Positions 37,107 through 44,961 of a DNA stretch of 64,000 nt are shown in pieces. The position numbers and the translations under genes were made by a program. Source of the DNA: an uncultured Synechococcus sp. (GTDB lineage Bacteria > Cyanobacteriota > Cyanobacteriia > PCC-6307 > Cyanobiaceae); assembly GCA_913057985.1 (NCBI GenBank), contig CAJXPL010000001.1, forward strand, positions 1 through 64,000, read 5' to 3'. Positions within the stretch are counted from its first letter, which is position 1. Each line of letters begins with the position of its first letter. The notes under the pieces are model-generated. The model made no database searches. It saw only the letters and a program-made list of their open reading frames with translations, and had not been told where the DNA came from.

Positions 37107-38094
37107 CGCTGGTATCTCCTACGGCGTTCAAGGTATTGATGCGGCGCTCACGCTTCGCGACGGTGTTGAAGCTTTCGACTTGGTACTCGTCCGTCTCGGG
37201 GTTCTCCTTGAAATAGAGGAAGTACTCCTTGAGCTTCCGGAACCCACCAGGATTGGAGTCGAGTGATTCCCACAGCCGTTCGCAGGCTTCAGGATCGAAC
37301 TCGGCATAGTCACGAGCAGACCACTCCTCAAATCAGGAGTAGGCCCAGTCATATCCATGTCCTTCGATATTCCGAAGACAGCCAGCAACACGGACCCACG
37401 TATCGCGGGAAGTGTTGGGGATGTTGTGAAGCCAGAACTGCACGCGCTGAAGACTTGAGTCCTCTTCGTATCCACGGTTCGCGGCCACGTAGCTCTGATG
37501 CTGCAGTTTCTTCTGTGCATCGGCGATGGGCCGGTGAAAGTAGACCGTCTTGGTCGGCAGTCGATTGTCCAGATTGAAGACGTGAGTCTCCGCACCTGGG
37601 TTGCCATACAACAGGCTCGCGGCATTGATTGCCGGGTCAGACCCTGGGCACTCCATGGCCAGTCCCTCAATCAAACGATCGAAGACCTGAGCATCAGTGA
37701 CCACATGGTCCAGGGCAAAGACAACGCGAAAGCGATCACCCTTGCCGGGCTTGCCATGGCTGGCTGATGTGTAGGCGAAGGCGGCGAACTGGTTGAAGTA
37801 GGGATGCTCTTTGCAAGCAGCCCAACTGAGGTTCGCGTCGAAGTCCAACAGCAAATAACTGGCCTCGAGAAAGACCCCGCGCTTTTTGCTCTTGTATCCA
37901 TTCCGCCAACGGGCTGGCGTCACGGCGTAGCCCTTCTCGGCCACAGCGTTGAGCAGATGCTCGGGCTGAGCACCGGGTGCCCAGATCCATTGATCACCCA
38001 GCATCAGTCCCCGAAGGGAATCAGCGGGTGGTTTTCCCACGACGTTGTCGCGGTAACTAAAGCCTCCTTGGAATGGTGGCGATTCATTAGTCAT
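37084..38094 (-). pseudogene. PrimPol-type primase with an in-frame opal stop
   Basis: ATG 38094 opens the frame. The archaeo-eukaryotic primase motifs are visible: ASYLLLDFDANLSW (catalytic DxD), YTSASHGKPGKGDRFRVVF (SxH region and Arg) and GSDPAINAASLLYG. A PriCT-2-like region follows (RDTWVRVAGCLRNIEG). A TGA at 37333-37335 interrupts it after DWAYS; the frame continues as FEEWSARDYAEFDPEACERL to a stop at 37084, as expected for the PriCT-2 domain. It overlaps the helicase start by 23 bp. CGA or TGG to TGA would explain the stop. Confidence 0.78.
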
Positions 38095-38185
38095 TGAAGT
38101 AGTTGATGTTGAGGTTTTGAACTCACTGACTGAGTTGATTGGAGTCAGGTGACACGGCGATTGAGTTCGTTATCCGTGCCCCTTG

Positions 38186-38233
38186 ATGCCACCAACCGGC
38201 ATCGAACCGGTTGACCATCCGCTGTGGTGGCAT
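38186..38233 (-). other. tRNA-like hairpin upstream of the primase gene
   Basis: An outer stem of 9 bp (ATGCCACCA / TGGTGGCAT) encloses a 13-nt single-stranded part and an inner arm ACCGG-TTCGATG-CCGGT. On the minus strand the inner arm looks like a tRNA T-arm (5-bp stem, 7-nt TTCGA loop) stacked on an acceptor-like stem, but there is no anticodon or D arm. Not a working tRNA; perhaps a mimic or a regulatory leader. Confidence 0.45.
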
Positions 38234-38256
38234 TGATGTTTTTCGGGCGTTCCCTG

Positions 38257-38291
38257 CAATGGGAAGCTAAAATGCATACCCAGTACTACCC
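38257..38291. promoter_or_regulatory. Composite repeat, copy B
   Basis: CAATGGGAAG-CT-AAAATGCA followed by an inverted GGGTAGTAC element (38283-38291). Partner of the copy at 34499. It lies about 165 bp upstream of the primase start, in the only regulatory region of the replication operon. Confidence 0.5.
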
Positions 38292-38384
38292 GATAACAAT
38301 TAATGAGTCGCGCTGGCATTACTATCCTCTCCGCTTCCGGGAGGCTGCTGGGGTCCCCTGATCGCCCCGTCTTGTTGGTTGCCA

Positions 38385-38410
38385 ATAAAAAGCCTGTCTC
38401 GAGGACAGGC
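38385..38410 (-). terminator. Terminator, minus strand
   Basis: A 7-bp stem (GCCTGTC / GACAGGC) with a 5-nt loop. Read on the minus strand it is followed by TTTTTATT. It ends the operon 39685-38463, so the primase operon must have its own promoter in 38100-38385. Confidence 0.8.
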
Positions 38411-38462
38411 CAAATGAAGAAGACACCAGCTAGGCAAAGGACCTGGATGGATATTCAATTAA

Positions 38463-38903
38463 TTAAAAATCAAAATCTTCAGGGGTCTCTTCGTCAGATA
38501 CATTCTTTTTAAGCAGCTCTTCTAAACGCTTGGCAAGTTCGTTGCCTTTGCCAACGGCCGGCGACTCTCCTTCCCACCATGAAATGGCCTGAATATCTGA
38601 CCCGATAGCATTAAGCATCAGGCCAAAAAGCCTACCTTTCATTTGATCTGTCTGGTTTGACCAAGGCAGTGCCCTAAATCGCGTCGTAGATTTTTTATTA
38701 ACTCTCCTTGAAATCTTTATAGCCGATATCTCTTCATCCATTAACAAATGAAGTAGAAACCCTGCAGTAAACTCTTCAACAAAAACATCGCATCGATGCT
38801 GACTTCCCTCATAAGTAACGAGGATCTCAACAGCAATGCCAAGAGGAGTGTTCCGCTTGGCAATCACTTGATCGAAACGAACTCCGCAGATTAGGTTTTT
38901 CAC
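38463..38903 (-). CDS. Hypothetical protein, 146 aa
   Basis: GTG 38903 lies 4 bp after the upstream stop, and is preferred to the longer frame at 38966. A 146-residue soluble protein (VKNLICGVRFDQVIAKRN, VEILVTYEGSQHRCDVFVEE) with an acidic C terminus (EETPEDFDF). No family recognised. A terminator follows. Confidence 0.6.
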   Translation of the reverse strand: MKNLICGVRFDQVIAKRNTPLGIAVEILVTYEGSQHRCDVFVEEFTAGFLLHLLMDEEISAIKISRRVNKKSTTRFRALPWSNQTDQMKGRLFGLMLNAIGSDIQAISWWEGESPAVGKGNELAKRLEELLKKNVSDEETPEDFDF

Positions 38904-38907
38904 TAGA

Positions 38908-39066
38908 TCAGTCCTCCAGGCTATGGTTTGCGAGTTCAGCAAGGAGCTTGTCTTCAAGTCGATCAAACTTCGTCCATTCAGGAGAGTTTTCTTCGACCTG
39001 AATCAGCAACTTGCGAACATCTTCCAGCTGGTAAAGTAGGTTGTCGAGGTAAGAATGTGGGGTCAT
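38908..39066 (-). CDS. Hypothetical helical protein, 52 aa
   Basis: ATG 39066 opens a 52-residue, strongly helical acidic protein (LDNLLYQLEDVRKLLIQVEE, then RLEDKLLAELANHSLED) with heptad-like leucines. Possibly a coiled-coil regulator or antirepressor-like peptide. The following gene starts after 4 bp. Confidence 0.5.
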   Translation of the reverse strand: MTPHSYLDNLLYQLEDVRKLLIQVEENSPEWTKFDRLEDKLLAELANHSLED

Positions 39067-39151
39067 TGGTGCAGAAAAAAGAGGAAGTACAGGTAGGAAA
39101 TCAAACGGCCCATAAAAACTGACAAGACTCCGAAGAGAAAGCCTGTCATCG

Positions 39152-39487
39152 CTATGAAGATGTCTCTTTCCACAAGCCAAGCTCCAGTTGAATTTCAGGA
39201 CCTTTCGGCTCATGCGCCTCGAGCCAGCCAAGCGGAAATGCATTTGCATCCATCGTCCGCTCAGTGTCGATGCAGTAAAGATCGACATCTATTGCTGATT
39301 GAGTAACAACGATTGAACCAATCGGGTACCACTGTGATGACCAGATTCGATACGCCTCGTCCACCGCGAAGCAGTATCCGACACCATGCCAGCCTTGCGT
39401 TTGGCATCTGGTTAATTTTCCACACTCGAGATTCCTACGACCACCACAATTGATGGTCGGTCCCATCCGGATCGGGTTGTTCTTCAT
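39152..39487 (-). CDS. Hypothetical protein, 111 aa
   Basis: ATG 39487. A 111-residue protein with six Cys (NCGGRRNLECGKLTRCQ in the first third, then YCFAVDEAYRIW) and an acidic tail. The Cys cluster could bind metal. No family recognised. Confidence 0.55.
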   Translation of the reverse strand: MKNNPIRMGPTINCGGRRNLECGKLTRCQTQGWHGVGYCFAVDEAYRIWSSQWYPIGSIVVTQSAIDVDLYCIDTERTMDANAFPLGWLEAHEPKGPEIQLELGLWKETSS

Positions 39488-39502
39488 TTTTATATGTATG
39501 AA

Positions 39503-39685
39503 TTATTGGGACTTATTATTATTTTGCATTTTCATCCACTCATTCATTATCCATTTGCCCATGAAGGCGGGACCGATGAGGACTGGACGAAATGTATCTA
39601 CCTCCATGACAAGAGGCATGCGACGGTAAGGATCGCCACCTAAGGAACTACAAGGAGCCAAGTTGGGATTTCCAAAAAGCGCCAA
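39503..39685 (-). CDS. Possible small protein, 60 aa
   Basis: A 60-residue frame (MALFGNPNLAPCSSLGGD, then GPAFMGKWIMNEWMKMQNN). Composition is protein-like, but the start is uncertain and no family is recognised. First in the minus-strand operon leading to 38463. Confidence 0.38.
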   Translation of the reverse strand: MALFGNPNLAPCSSLGGDPYRRMPLVMEVDTFRPVLIGPAFMGKWIMNEWMKMQNNNKSQ

Positions 39686-40001
39686 GGCTTTCTTTCCTAT
39701 TGCCTTTTGTGCTCGGCCTTTTGGCCTCTAAGGACTTGTAGGCCGAAATACGTAGCTTGAAGCGAACATGAATTGAAGTCGAACGACAGGGTTCGGCTTT
39801 GGCCCCAACTGTTGACCTCGTCGACCGCCATTGCCTGGTCGAGGGCGTTCAGAGTGGTCCTTCAAACTTAGTGTTCTGTAGACAAAATTGCAAGCTCGAA
39901 CACTACGGGTGGGGGCAAATGGTGATGACAGGAAGAATCTGGATCTGTCAGTGACTACCCATTGACTCTCCTTTACCATTCAGTAGGTAGGACTAGGTGG
40001 C
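39686..40001. promoter_or_regulatory. Divergent regulatory region; candidate promoter of the RHH-like gene
   Basis: The 316-bp gap lies between the plus-strand regulator and the minus-strand early genes. A -35-like TTGACT (39962-39967) and a weak -10-like TAGGTA (39984-39989, 16-bp spacer) precede ATG 40002, with AGGTGG just before the start as a Shine-Dalgarno. The -10 match is poor. Confidence 0.35.
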
Positions 40002-40334
40002 ATGGCAGTACGTCAAGAGTCAGCAGCAGGTAATGGACGCATCAAGCGGCCCCGCCTTCAGATAGTTGTGAGCGAGCCGGTAGTCGAGAAGGTCGAAGCC
40101 TTGGCAAAAGAGCGGGGCACCAGCGTCAGCGCGACATGCGCGTGGATTCTTGAGCGCCACTTCGAACAAGCTCCCAGCCCATCACCCAGGGGCAAGTTCA
40201 CCGATTACTACGAAGACCTGGTGGCCAAGAAAAAGGCGGAAGCCGAGTCAGTTGATGACGACGAAGCCGACCTCGAGAAGATGATGAAGCTGATTCAGAT
40301 GATGAAAATGGCCAAGAAGGCCGGAATCTTCTGA
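40002..40334 (+). CDS. Ribbon-helix-helix-like DNA-binding regulator
   Basis: A 110-residue protein. After a basic start, RPRLQIVVSEPVVEKVEALA and KERGTSVSATCAWILERHF fit a ribbon-helix-helix fold (beta strand, two helices). A long acidic/basic C-terminal helix follows (MMKLIQMMKMAKKAGIF). It converges with the integrase (4 bp apart). It is the only obvious transcription regulator of the element and could bind the repeated GGGTAGTAC sites. Confidence 0.65.
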   Translation: MAVRQESAAGNGRIKRPRLQIVVSEPVVEKVEALAKERGTSVSATCAWILERHFEQAPSPSPRGKFTDYYEDLVAKKKAEAESVDDDEADLEKMMKLIQMMKMAKKAGIF

Positions 40335-40338
40335 CGAG

Positions 40339-41583
40339 CTACTGAATCGACCTAATCATTTCCACGTATCGCTCCCAGTTCTTGCCCCCATACGTGCTGT
40401 TGGTGTCCAAGGCTGAGTGACCCATCAACCGTTGGATATTCACTTGGTTGTAGTCGTGCTCCCTCAGCTGGGTGGCGAAACGATCCCTGAAGTCCTTGGG
40501 TCTGATGCCGGTCACCTTCTTGCATGGCTTGGCCAAGTTGTGCCCCCATCGGATGACCTCAACGCCAGCTGTCTTCGTGGTCGTCATCAGCCGAGGCCAG
40601 ATGTGACCGCTGCCATTGCTCAGTGGCTCCACAACCTTGATGAGCGATGGGTGCAGTGGAATATCCCGAACTGAGTTAGCCGTCTTCAGGCTCCGCTCTT
40701 CCGACCACTCAACGCTGATGTGGTCTTCGTGAATGTCCTCAGCTTTCAAGCCTGCGATCTCTGCCAAGCGTGCTCCCGTGAAATACAGCAGCTGGAACAC
40801 AGGCACGTAGATCGAACCGGTCCACTCCTCGTATGGAATGACGGGCTCGAACGATTGATTGCGCTTCGACTGTGCTGCGCGAAGTGCTTTGCTCTTGGTC
40901 GTTTCGTCCAAGGTGCCCGGTAAGCCCTTGAAGATGTGCTCACCAGTTCCCTGTTTCTCGACCAACGTCGTCCACAGTCCAGCCAGGTAGGCCAGCTGGG
41001 TCTTTGCAGAGCCACGGCCCATCCGGGTCAGCAGAGCGTCCTTGTAGGCCACAGCATCGGCTCGGGTGCATTGGAAGGGCTTGCTCTTGGTGGTGAAGGC
41101 CATAAAGGCGTCGAGCGCTTTGACCCATCCCTGAAATGTTCTCGGTGCAGGCTCACGGTCTAGCCGTCTTGCCTGGAGCAATCCCTCTGATGACAGCAGC
41201 GCGTTGGCCTTGCCTGCCTTGACCGCTTCAGCCATGGCAACCATCGACTCGAACGCTGGGTTCGGACTGCCGTCATCCAGATACATGCCGACCTGAGGGT
41301 TGGCCTCTTCAGCAAGCACGACAGGACTCCAGCCCTCAACGTCGCCTTGCCTGATGACCTTCTCCTCATTGGTCAGCTGCTCACCCCGTGCTTCGGCGAT
41401 GAGTGCATCAGTCCAGGAGAGGAACTCTGGCAGCTTTGCCCGCGCCTCGTTGATTGTCTTTCCCCCTCCCTGTTTCCACTTCTTCTTGCCAACCTTGGCC
41501 TGACAGTCGCTGGGCACACCACGCACCAACTGGTAGCTGGCTCGTGCTTTGACGATGTAGTTGGGAACCTTGCGGAAAACCAC
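40339..41583 (-). CDS. int: Tyrosine recombinase/integrase of the element
   Basis: A 414-residue phage-type integrase. The N-terminal arm-binding-like part (KVGKKKWKQGGGKTINEAR) is followed by a SAM-like domain and a catalytic domain with Arg in FTGARLAEIAGLKAED, KDFRDRFATQLRE (HxxR block with Lys for His), LMGHSALDTNSTYGGK (His and nucleophile Tyr). It lies 74 bp from the right att core, the usual place. Its start codon abuts the right arm-like repeat, so Int binding could repress its own gene. Confidence 0.88.
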   Translation of the reverse strand: MVFRKVPNYIVKARASYQLVRGVPSDCQAKVGKKKWKQGGGKTINEARAKLPEFLSWTDALIAEARGEQLTNEEKVIRQGDVEGWSPVVLAEEANPQVGMYLDDGSPNPAFESMVAMAEAVKAGKANALLSSEGLLQARRLDREPAPRTFQGWVKALDAFMAFTTKSKPFQCTRADAVAYKDALLTRMGRGSAKTQLAYLAGLWTTLVEKQGTGEHIFKGLPGTLDETTKSKALRAAQSKRNQSFEPVIPYEEWTGSIYVPVFQLLYFTGARLAEIAGLKAEDIHEDHISVEWSEERSLKTANSVRDIPLHPSLIKVVEPLSNGSGHIWPRLMTTTKTAGVEVIRWGHNLAKPCKKVTGIRPKDFRDRFATQLREHDYNQVNIQRLMGHSALDTNSTYGGKNWERYVEMIRSIQ

Positions 41584-41605
41584 CTTGACCCACGGCTTGC
41601 CCCAC
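41584..41605 (+). repeat. Right pair of 12-bp repeats, candidate integrase arm sites
   Basis: Near copy (one mismatch in 22) of the block at 25149-25170, same orientation. It lies between the integrase start and the right core, and inside the 5' end of the aminotransferase frame. Confidence 0.55.
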
Positions 41606-42787
41606 GCAGATGGTAGTGACCTCAGGGATGCCTGTCCAGCACTAGCGAATAAGGTTTACTTCAACTACGGCGGCCAAGGGCCTTTGCCCAATCCATCCCT
41701 GGAGGCGATCACCGCAAGCTGGGCGCGCATTCAGGAGTTGGGGCCGTTCACTGCAGATGTTTGGCCCTACATCGCCAAAGAGGTGAACAGCACCCGCCGC
41801 CTTCTGGCCCAGTGCTGCGGTGTTCCGCCCCACCGGCTTGCCCTCACCGAAAACGTCACCAGCGGCTGCGTGCTGCCGCTCTGGGGGTTGCCCTTTACCG
41901 AAGGGGACCGGCTGCTGATCGGCGACTGCGAACACCCCGGAGTGGTGAGTGCCTGCGTGGAACTGGCGCGGCGCCAGAACCTCGCCATCGACGTGCTGCC
42001 GGTGAAGCATCTGCGGGGTGATCAGACCCACTGCGATGCCTCCGTGCTCGAGGCGATTTCCCAAACCCTCACCCCCCGCACCCGCCTGGTGGTGCTGAGC
42101 CATCTGCTCTGGAACACAGGACAAGTGATGCCCATTGCGGCGGTCGCCAACCAGCTGAACCAACACCCCCAACAGCCCTTTCTGTTGGTGGATGCAGCCC
42201 AAAGCTTCGGACAAATCCCCGTCGACGAGGCCGCTGCAGCAGCAGACATCTACGCCTTCACCGGCCACAAGTGGGCCTGCGGGCCCGAAGGACTGGGGGG
42301 CGTGGCGCTGTCGGAACGAGTGCTGGAGGATGCCGCACCGACCGTGATCGGCTGGCGCAGCCTGCGTGATGAAAGCAAGACCAATCTGAACAGCAGCGAC
42401 CTGTTTCACCACGACAGCCGCCGCTTTGAAGTGGCCACCAGCTGCGTGCCCCTGATGGCTGGGCTGCGCAGCTCACTGCAATTGCTGGACCAAGAGGGAT
42501 CAGCCCAACAACGCTGGGACCGCATCCAAACGCTGAGTGGCAAGCTCTGGCAGGCACTCGAAGGGCTGGAGCGCGTCAAGCCCCTGCTGGAGACATCACC
42601 CTCAAGCGGACTGGTGAGTTTTCAGATCAACGGCGATGTGCCCCCTGCAGAGCATGTGAAGCAGTTGGGTGCCCAAGGGCTGTGGATTCGCGATCTGGCG
42701 GATCCCAGTTGCTTGAGGGCCTGCACCCACATCATCAGCACGGCAGACGACATCAACGCCCTGGTGGCAGCGATCAGCACTGTTTGA
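41597..42787 (+). CDS. Class V aminotransferase / cysteine lyase-like PLP enzyme, 5' end supplied by the element
   Basis: A PLP enzyme of about 396 residues. KVYFNYGGQGPLPNPSLEAI is followed by ALTENVTSGCVLPLWGLPF, VVLSHLLWNTGQVMPI, LLVDAAQSFGQIPVDEA and the PLP lysine in YAFTGHKWACGPEGLGG. It resembles cyanobacterial cystine lyase C-DES and NifS-like proteins. The start is uncertain: only TTG codons (41561, 41585, 41597) are available, because the native ATG stayed at the left end of the element. From 41657 onward the sequence is host. Expression now depends on element DNA. Confidence 0.82.
   Translation: MPHADGSDLRDACPALANKVYFNYGGQGPLPNPSLEAITASWARIQELGPFTADVWPYIAKEVNSTRRLLAQCCGVPPHRLALTENVTSGCVLPLWGLPFTEGDRLLIGDCEHPGVVSACVELARRQNLAIDVLPVKHLRGDQTHCDASVLEAISQTLTPRTRLVVLSHLLWNTGQVMPIAAVANQLNQHPQQPFLLVDAAQSFGQIPVDEAAAAADIYAFTGHKWACGPEGLGGVALSERVLEDAAPTVIGWRSLRDESKTNLNSSDLFHHDSRRFEVATSCVPLMAGLRSSLQLLDQEGSAQQRWDRIQTLSGKLWQALEGLERVKPLLETSPSSGLVSFQINGDVPPAEHVKQLGAQGLWIRDLADPSCLRACTHIISTADDINALVAAISTV
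41657..41667 (+). repeat. Right attachment core (attR)
   Basis: TACTTCAACTA, identical to 25069-25079. It codes for YFN and the start of the next Tyr in the aminotransferase, so recombination at this core keeps the reading frame on the right side. Confidence 0.75.
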
Positions 42788-42792
42788 GCGCT

Positions 42793-44298
42793 TCAGACCA
42801 ATCTCAAACGCAAGGCTCGTTCCGCTTGCTCACGATCGTCAAAGTGCACCTTCTCGGTGCCGAGAATCTGGTAATCCTCGTGCCCCTTGCCAGCCACCAG
42901 CACCAGATCATTCGCCTTGGCCTCTGCAATGGCTAAGGCAATCGCCTTGGCTCGATCACCCTCCACAAGCAAATCGCTACCGGCCGGGATCCCCGCCACC
43001 ACGTCATCCAGGATCTGCTGAGGATCCTCAGTGCGGGGGTTGTCGGAGGTGACCACCACGCTGTCCGCCAGGCGTGCCGCAATCGCCGCCATCTGCGGAC
43101 GCTTGCCCCGATCCCGGTCACCACCGCAACCGAACACACAGATCAGCCGACCGGTACAGAACGGACGCGCTGCGGAAAGCGCATTGTCCAGACCATCGGG
43201 AGTGTGGGCGTAATCCACCAGCACCGGCGGCAAATTCGCTGCATCCACACCGTTCAGGATCACCCGCTCCATCCGGCCAGGCACGCCACCGAAACGGCCG
43301 ATGGCCTCCAGCAGCACCGGCAAAGGCAGCTTCTGCTGAAGCAGCACCCCCACCGCCTGGAGCAGGTTCATCAGGTTGAAGCGACCCAACAAGGGCGAAC
43401 GGAAACGACCCTCACCCACAGGGCTGATCAAGCGACCCTCCACCCCAGCAGCCGTCATCTGCAGGTCGCTCATGTGCAACTCGGCCGAGGGATCCTCAAG
43501 AGAGCTGCGCCAACAGGCGGCCCCAAGCCGTTCGGCCAGGCGCGCCCCCCAGGGGTCATCGCTGTTGACCACCGATCGCACGCCGTCGGCAAGCAGCAAA
43601 GGATCTGAAAACAGCGACGCCTTGGCCTCGAAGTAGTCCTCCATGGAGGAGTGGTAATCGAGGTGGTCCTGGGTGAGGTTGGTGAACACGGCGCCCGCGA
43701 AGCGGCAGCCAGCCACTCGCTGCTGCGCCAGGGCATGGGAACTCACCTCCATCGCCGCCAGGCCGCAACCGGCGGAGGCAGCCTCGGCGAGTTGCCCCTG
43801 CAGGCGGTCGGCAAAGGCCGTTGTGTGGGTGGCCGTGATGCTGTGGCCCGGCCAGCGGTTCACCAACGTGCCGAACAAGCCCACGGCTTGGCCGGACGAA
43901 GCGGCCAGATGCTCGATCAAATGGGTGGTGGTGGTTTTGCCATTGGTGCCGGTCACACCAATCAGGGCCATACGCCTGCAGGGGTGGTCCCAGTACGCCG
44001 CAGCAATTTCACCGATTCGACGCGCCACCGGCTCTTGGATCACCACCACAGGGTCATCAGCACCTGGCGGTTGTGCAGCAGCAGCTTCAGCTCCAATCAC
44101 AGCAGCGGAGGCACCGGCCTCAAGGGCTTGGCCCCAGAACGTGCCTCCATCCACCCGTTCGCCGGGGAGTCCGAGAAACAGGGTTCCAGGGCCGACGCGG
44201 CGGGAATCGGTGGTGATCGCCTCCAATCCAGGGTTCACCAGCCCCGGCGGCACTGCGATGCCTGCATCACTCAACAGGGCATGCAACGCCTGCGTCAT
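42793..44298 (-). CDS. murE: UDP-MurNAc-tripeptide ligase MurE
   Basis: A 501-residue Mur ligase from ATG 44298. ATP site [20 protein letters not shown], then [20 protein letters not shown] with the carbamylated-Lys region, and [14 protein letters not shown] near the C terminus (DNPR binds diaminopimelate). It adds meso-diaminopimelate in peptidoglycan synthesis. Converges with the aminotransferase, 5 bp apart. Confidence 0.95.
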   Translation of the reverse strand: MTQALHALLSDAGIAVPPGLVNPGLEAITTDSRRVGPGTLFLGLPGERVDGGTFWGQALEAGASAAVIGAEAAAAQPPGADDPVVVIQEPVARRIGEIAAAYWDHPCRRMALIGVTGTNGKTTTTHLIEHLAASSGQAVGLFGTLVNRWPGHSITATHTTAFADRLQGQLAEAASAGCGLAAMEVSSHALAQQRVAGCRFAGAVFTNLTQDHLDYHSSMEDYFEAKASLFSDPLLLADGVRSVVNSDDPWGARLAERLGAACWRSSLEDPSAELHMSDLQMTAAGVEGRLISPVGEGRFRSPLLGRFNLMNLLQAVGVLLQQKLPLPVLLEAIGRFGGVPGRMERVILNGVDAANLPPVLVDYAHTPDGLDNALSAARPFCTGRLICVFGCGGDRDRGKRPQMAAIAARLADSVVVTSDNPRTEDPQQILDDVVAGIPAGSDLLVEGDRAKAIALAIAEAKANDLVLVAGKGHEDYQILGTEKVHFDDREQAERALRLRLV

Positions 44299-44334
44299 CC
44301 CATCTCCCCTCTGCATGGGGGAGTTTTAAGCCGT

Positions 44335-44610
44335 TCAGAGCGCCGTGGACAGACAGCGTTGCAACCAATTCAACAGTCCCTCGCCCGTAAGACGTGGGGA
44401 GACCCGGGGAAGCTCAGATCCATCGAGAGCGAGCACGGGCACCTCGAGGTCGTAGCGCGCCTTCAGCTCCTGGGGGGTGCCGGTCGCATCGATATCAATC
44501 ACCGTCAGCTCGATCGACAGCCTCAAGAGATCGAGGGCACGCAAGCGGGATTCCAAGCCTTCACAGAGGCAGCAACCGGCGCGGCTGTACAGGGTGAGCT
44601 GCTTCATCAA
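44335..44610 (-). CDS. Glutaredoxin-like protein
   Basis: A 91-residue thioredoxin-fold protein: [20 protein letters not shown] with a CxxC motif (CCLCEG), [13 protein letters not shown] (cis-Pro) and a helical end. The CCLCE type belongs to the DUF836 glutaredoxin-like group. Overlaps yidD by 4 bp. Confidence 0.85.
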   Translation of the reverse strand: MMKQLTLYSRAGCCLCEGLESRLRALDLLRLSIELTVIDIDATGTPQELKARYDLEVPVLALDGSELPRVSPRLTGEGLLNWLQRCLSTAL

Positions 44611-44852
44611 TCGGGCACCGGGTCACAGCCACAAGGGGTGAAGGGATGGCAGCGCAGCAGGCGTTTCACGGTGAGCCAGCCCCCCTTCCAGGGACCATGC
44701 TTCTGAATGGCCTCCAGGCCATAGGCGCTGCAGGTGGGCGTGAAGCGACAGCGTGGCCCAATCATCGGGGAGATGAAGCGCCGATAAAAGCCAATGCCGG
44801 CCAGGAGAACAGCCGCCAGAGCCTGGTTCACTGCCTGTCGTAACTGGGCCAT
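44607..44852 (-). CDS. yidD: Membrane protein insertion efficiency factor YidD
   Basis: An 81-residue protein from ATG 44852. [19 protein letters not shown] and [16 protein letters not shown] are hallmark YidD blocks, with [14 protein letters not shown] at the end. It assists YidC-dependent membrane insertion. The longer frame to 44951 is not used. Divergent from rpsD. Confidence 0.93.
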
Positions 44853-44961
44853 CGGGCCGCCAGATACAGTGGTTGATTCGTGCATCGCGGCAGATGCCTG
44901 GGGCTGTTTCGGTTCCAGCATGCCCAACACCTGCACGATCTCAACACACACCTTCCCACCT

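Larger units (their letters stand above)
25069..41667. mobile_element. Integrative element (candidate phage satellite) encoding a single-subunit RNA polymerase
   Basis: Bounded by the direct core repeat TACTTCAACTA (25069-25079 and 41657-41667), about 16.6 kb. The integrase gene is at the right end. Core genes are a regulator, a PrimPol, a VirE-like helicase, an iteron origin, a T7-type RNA polymerase, a second recombinase and a small-terminase-like gene. No capsid, tail or large terminase gene is present, which argues against a full prophage. The content parallels PICI/P4-type satellites and marine tycheposons, though integration is in a protein gene rather than a tRNA gene. The primase and helicase genes each hold a premature stop. 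Confidence 0.82.

Noticed and set aside
35727-38094. Stop codon reassignment in the element to explain TAG and TGA
   Set aside because: Two different stop codons are involved, each once, and no suppressor tRNA is visible; point mutation is simpler.
38186-38233. Possible tRNA gene
   Set aside because: T-arm and acceptor-like stems only; no anticodon or D arm, so not a tRNA.
39728-39979. 83-codon minus-strand frame before the RHH-like gene
   Set aside because: Lies in the divergent regulatory region, no coupling to neighbours and no recognisable pattern.
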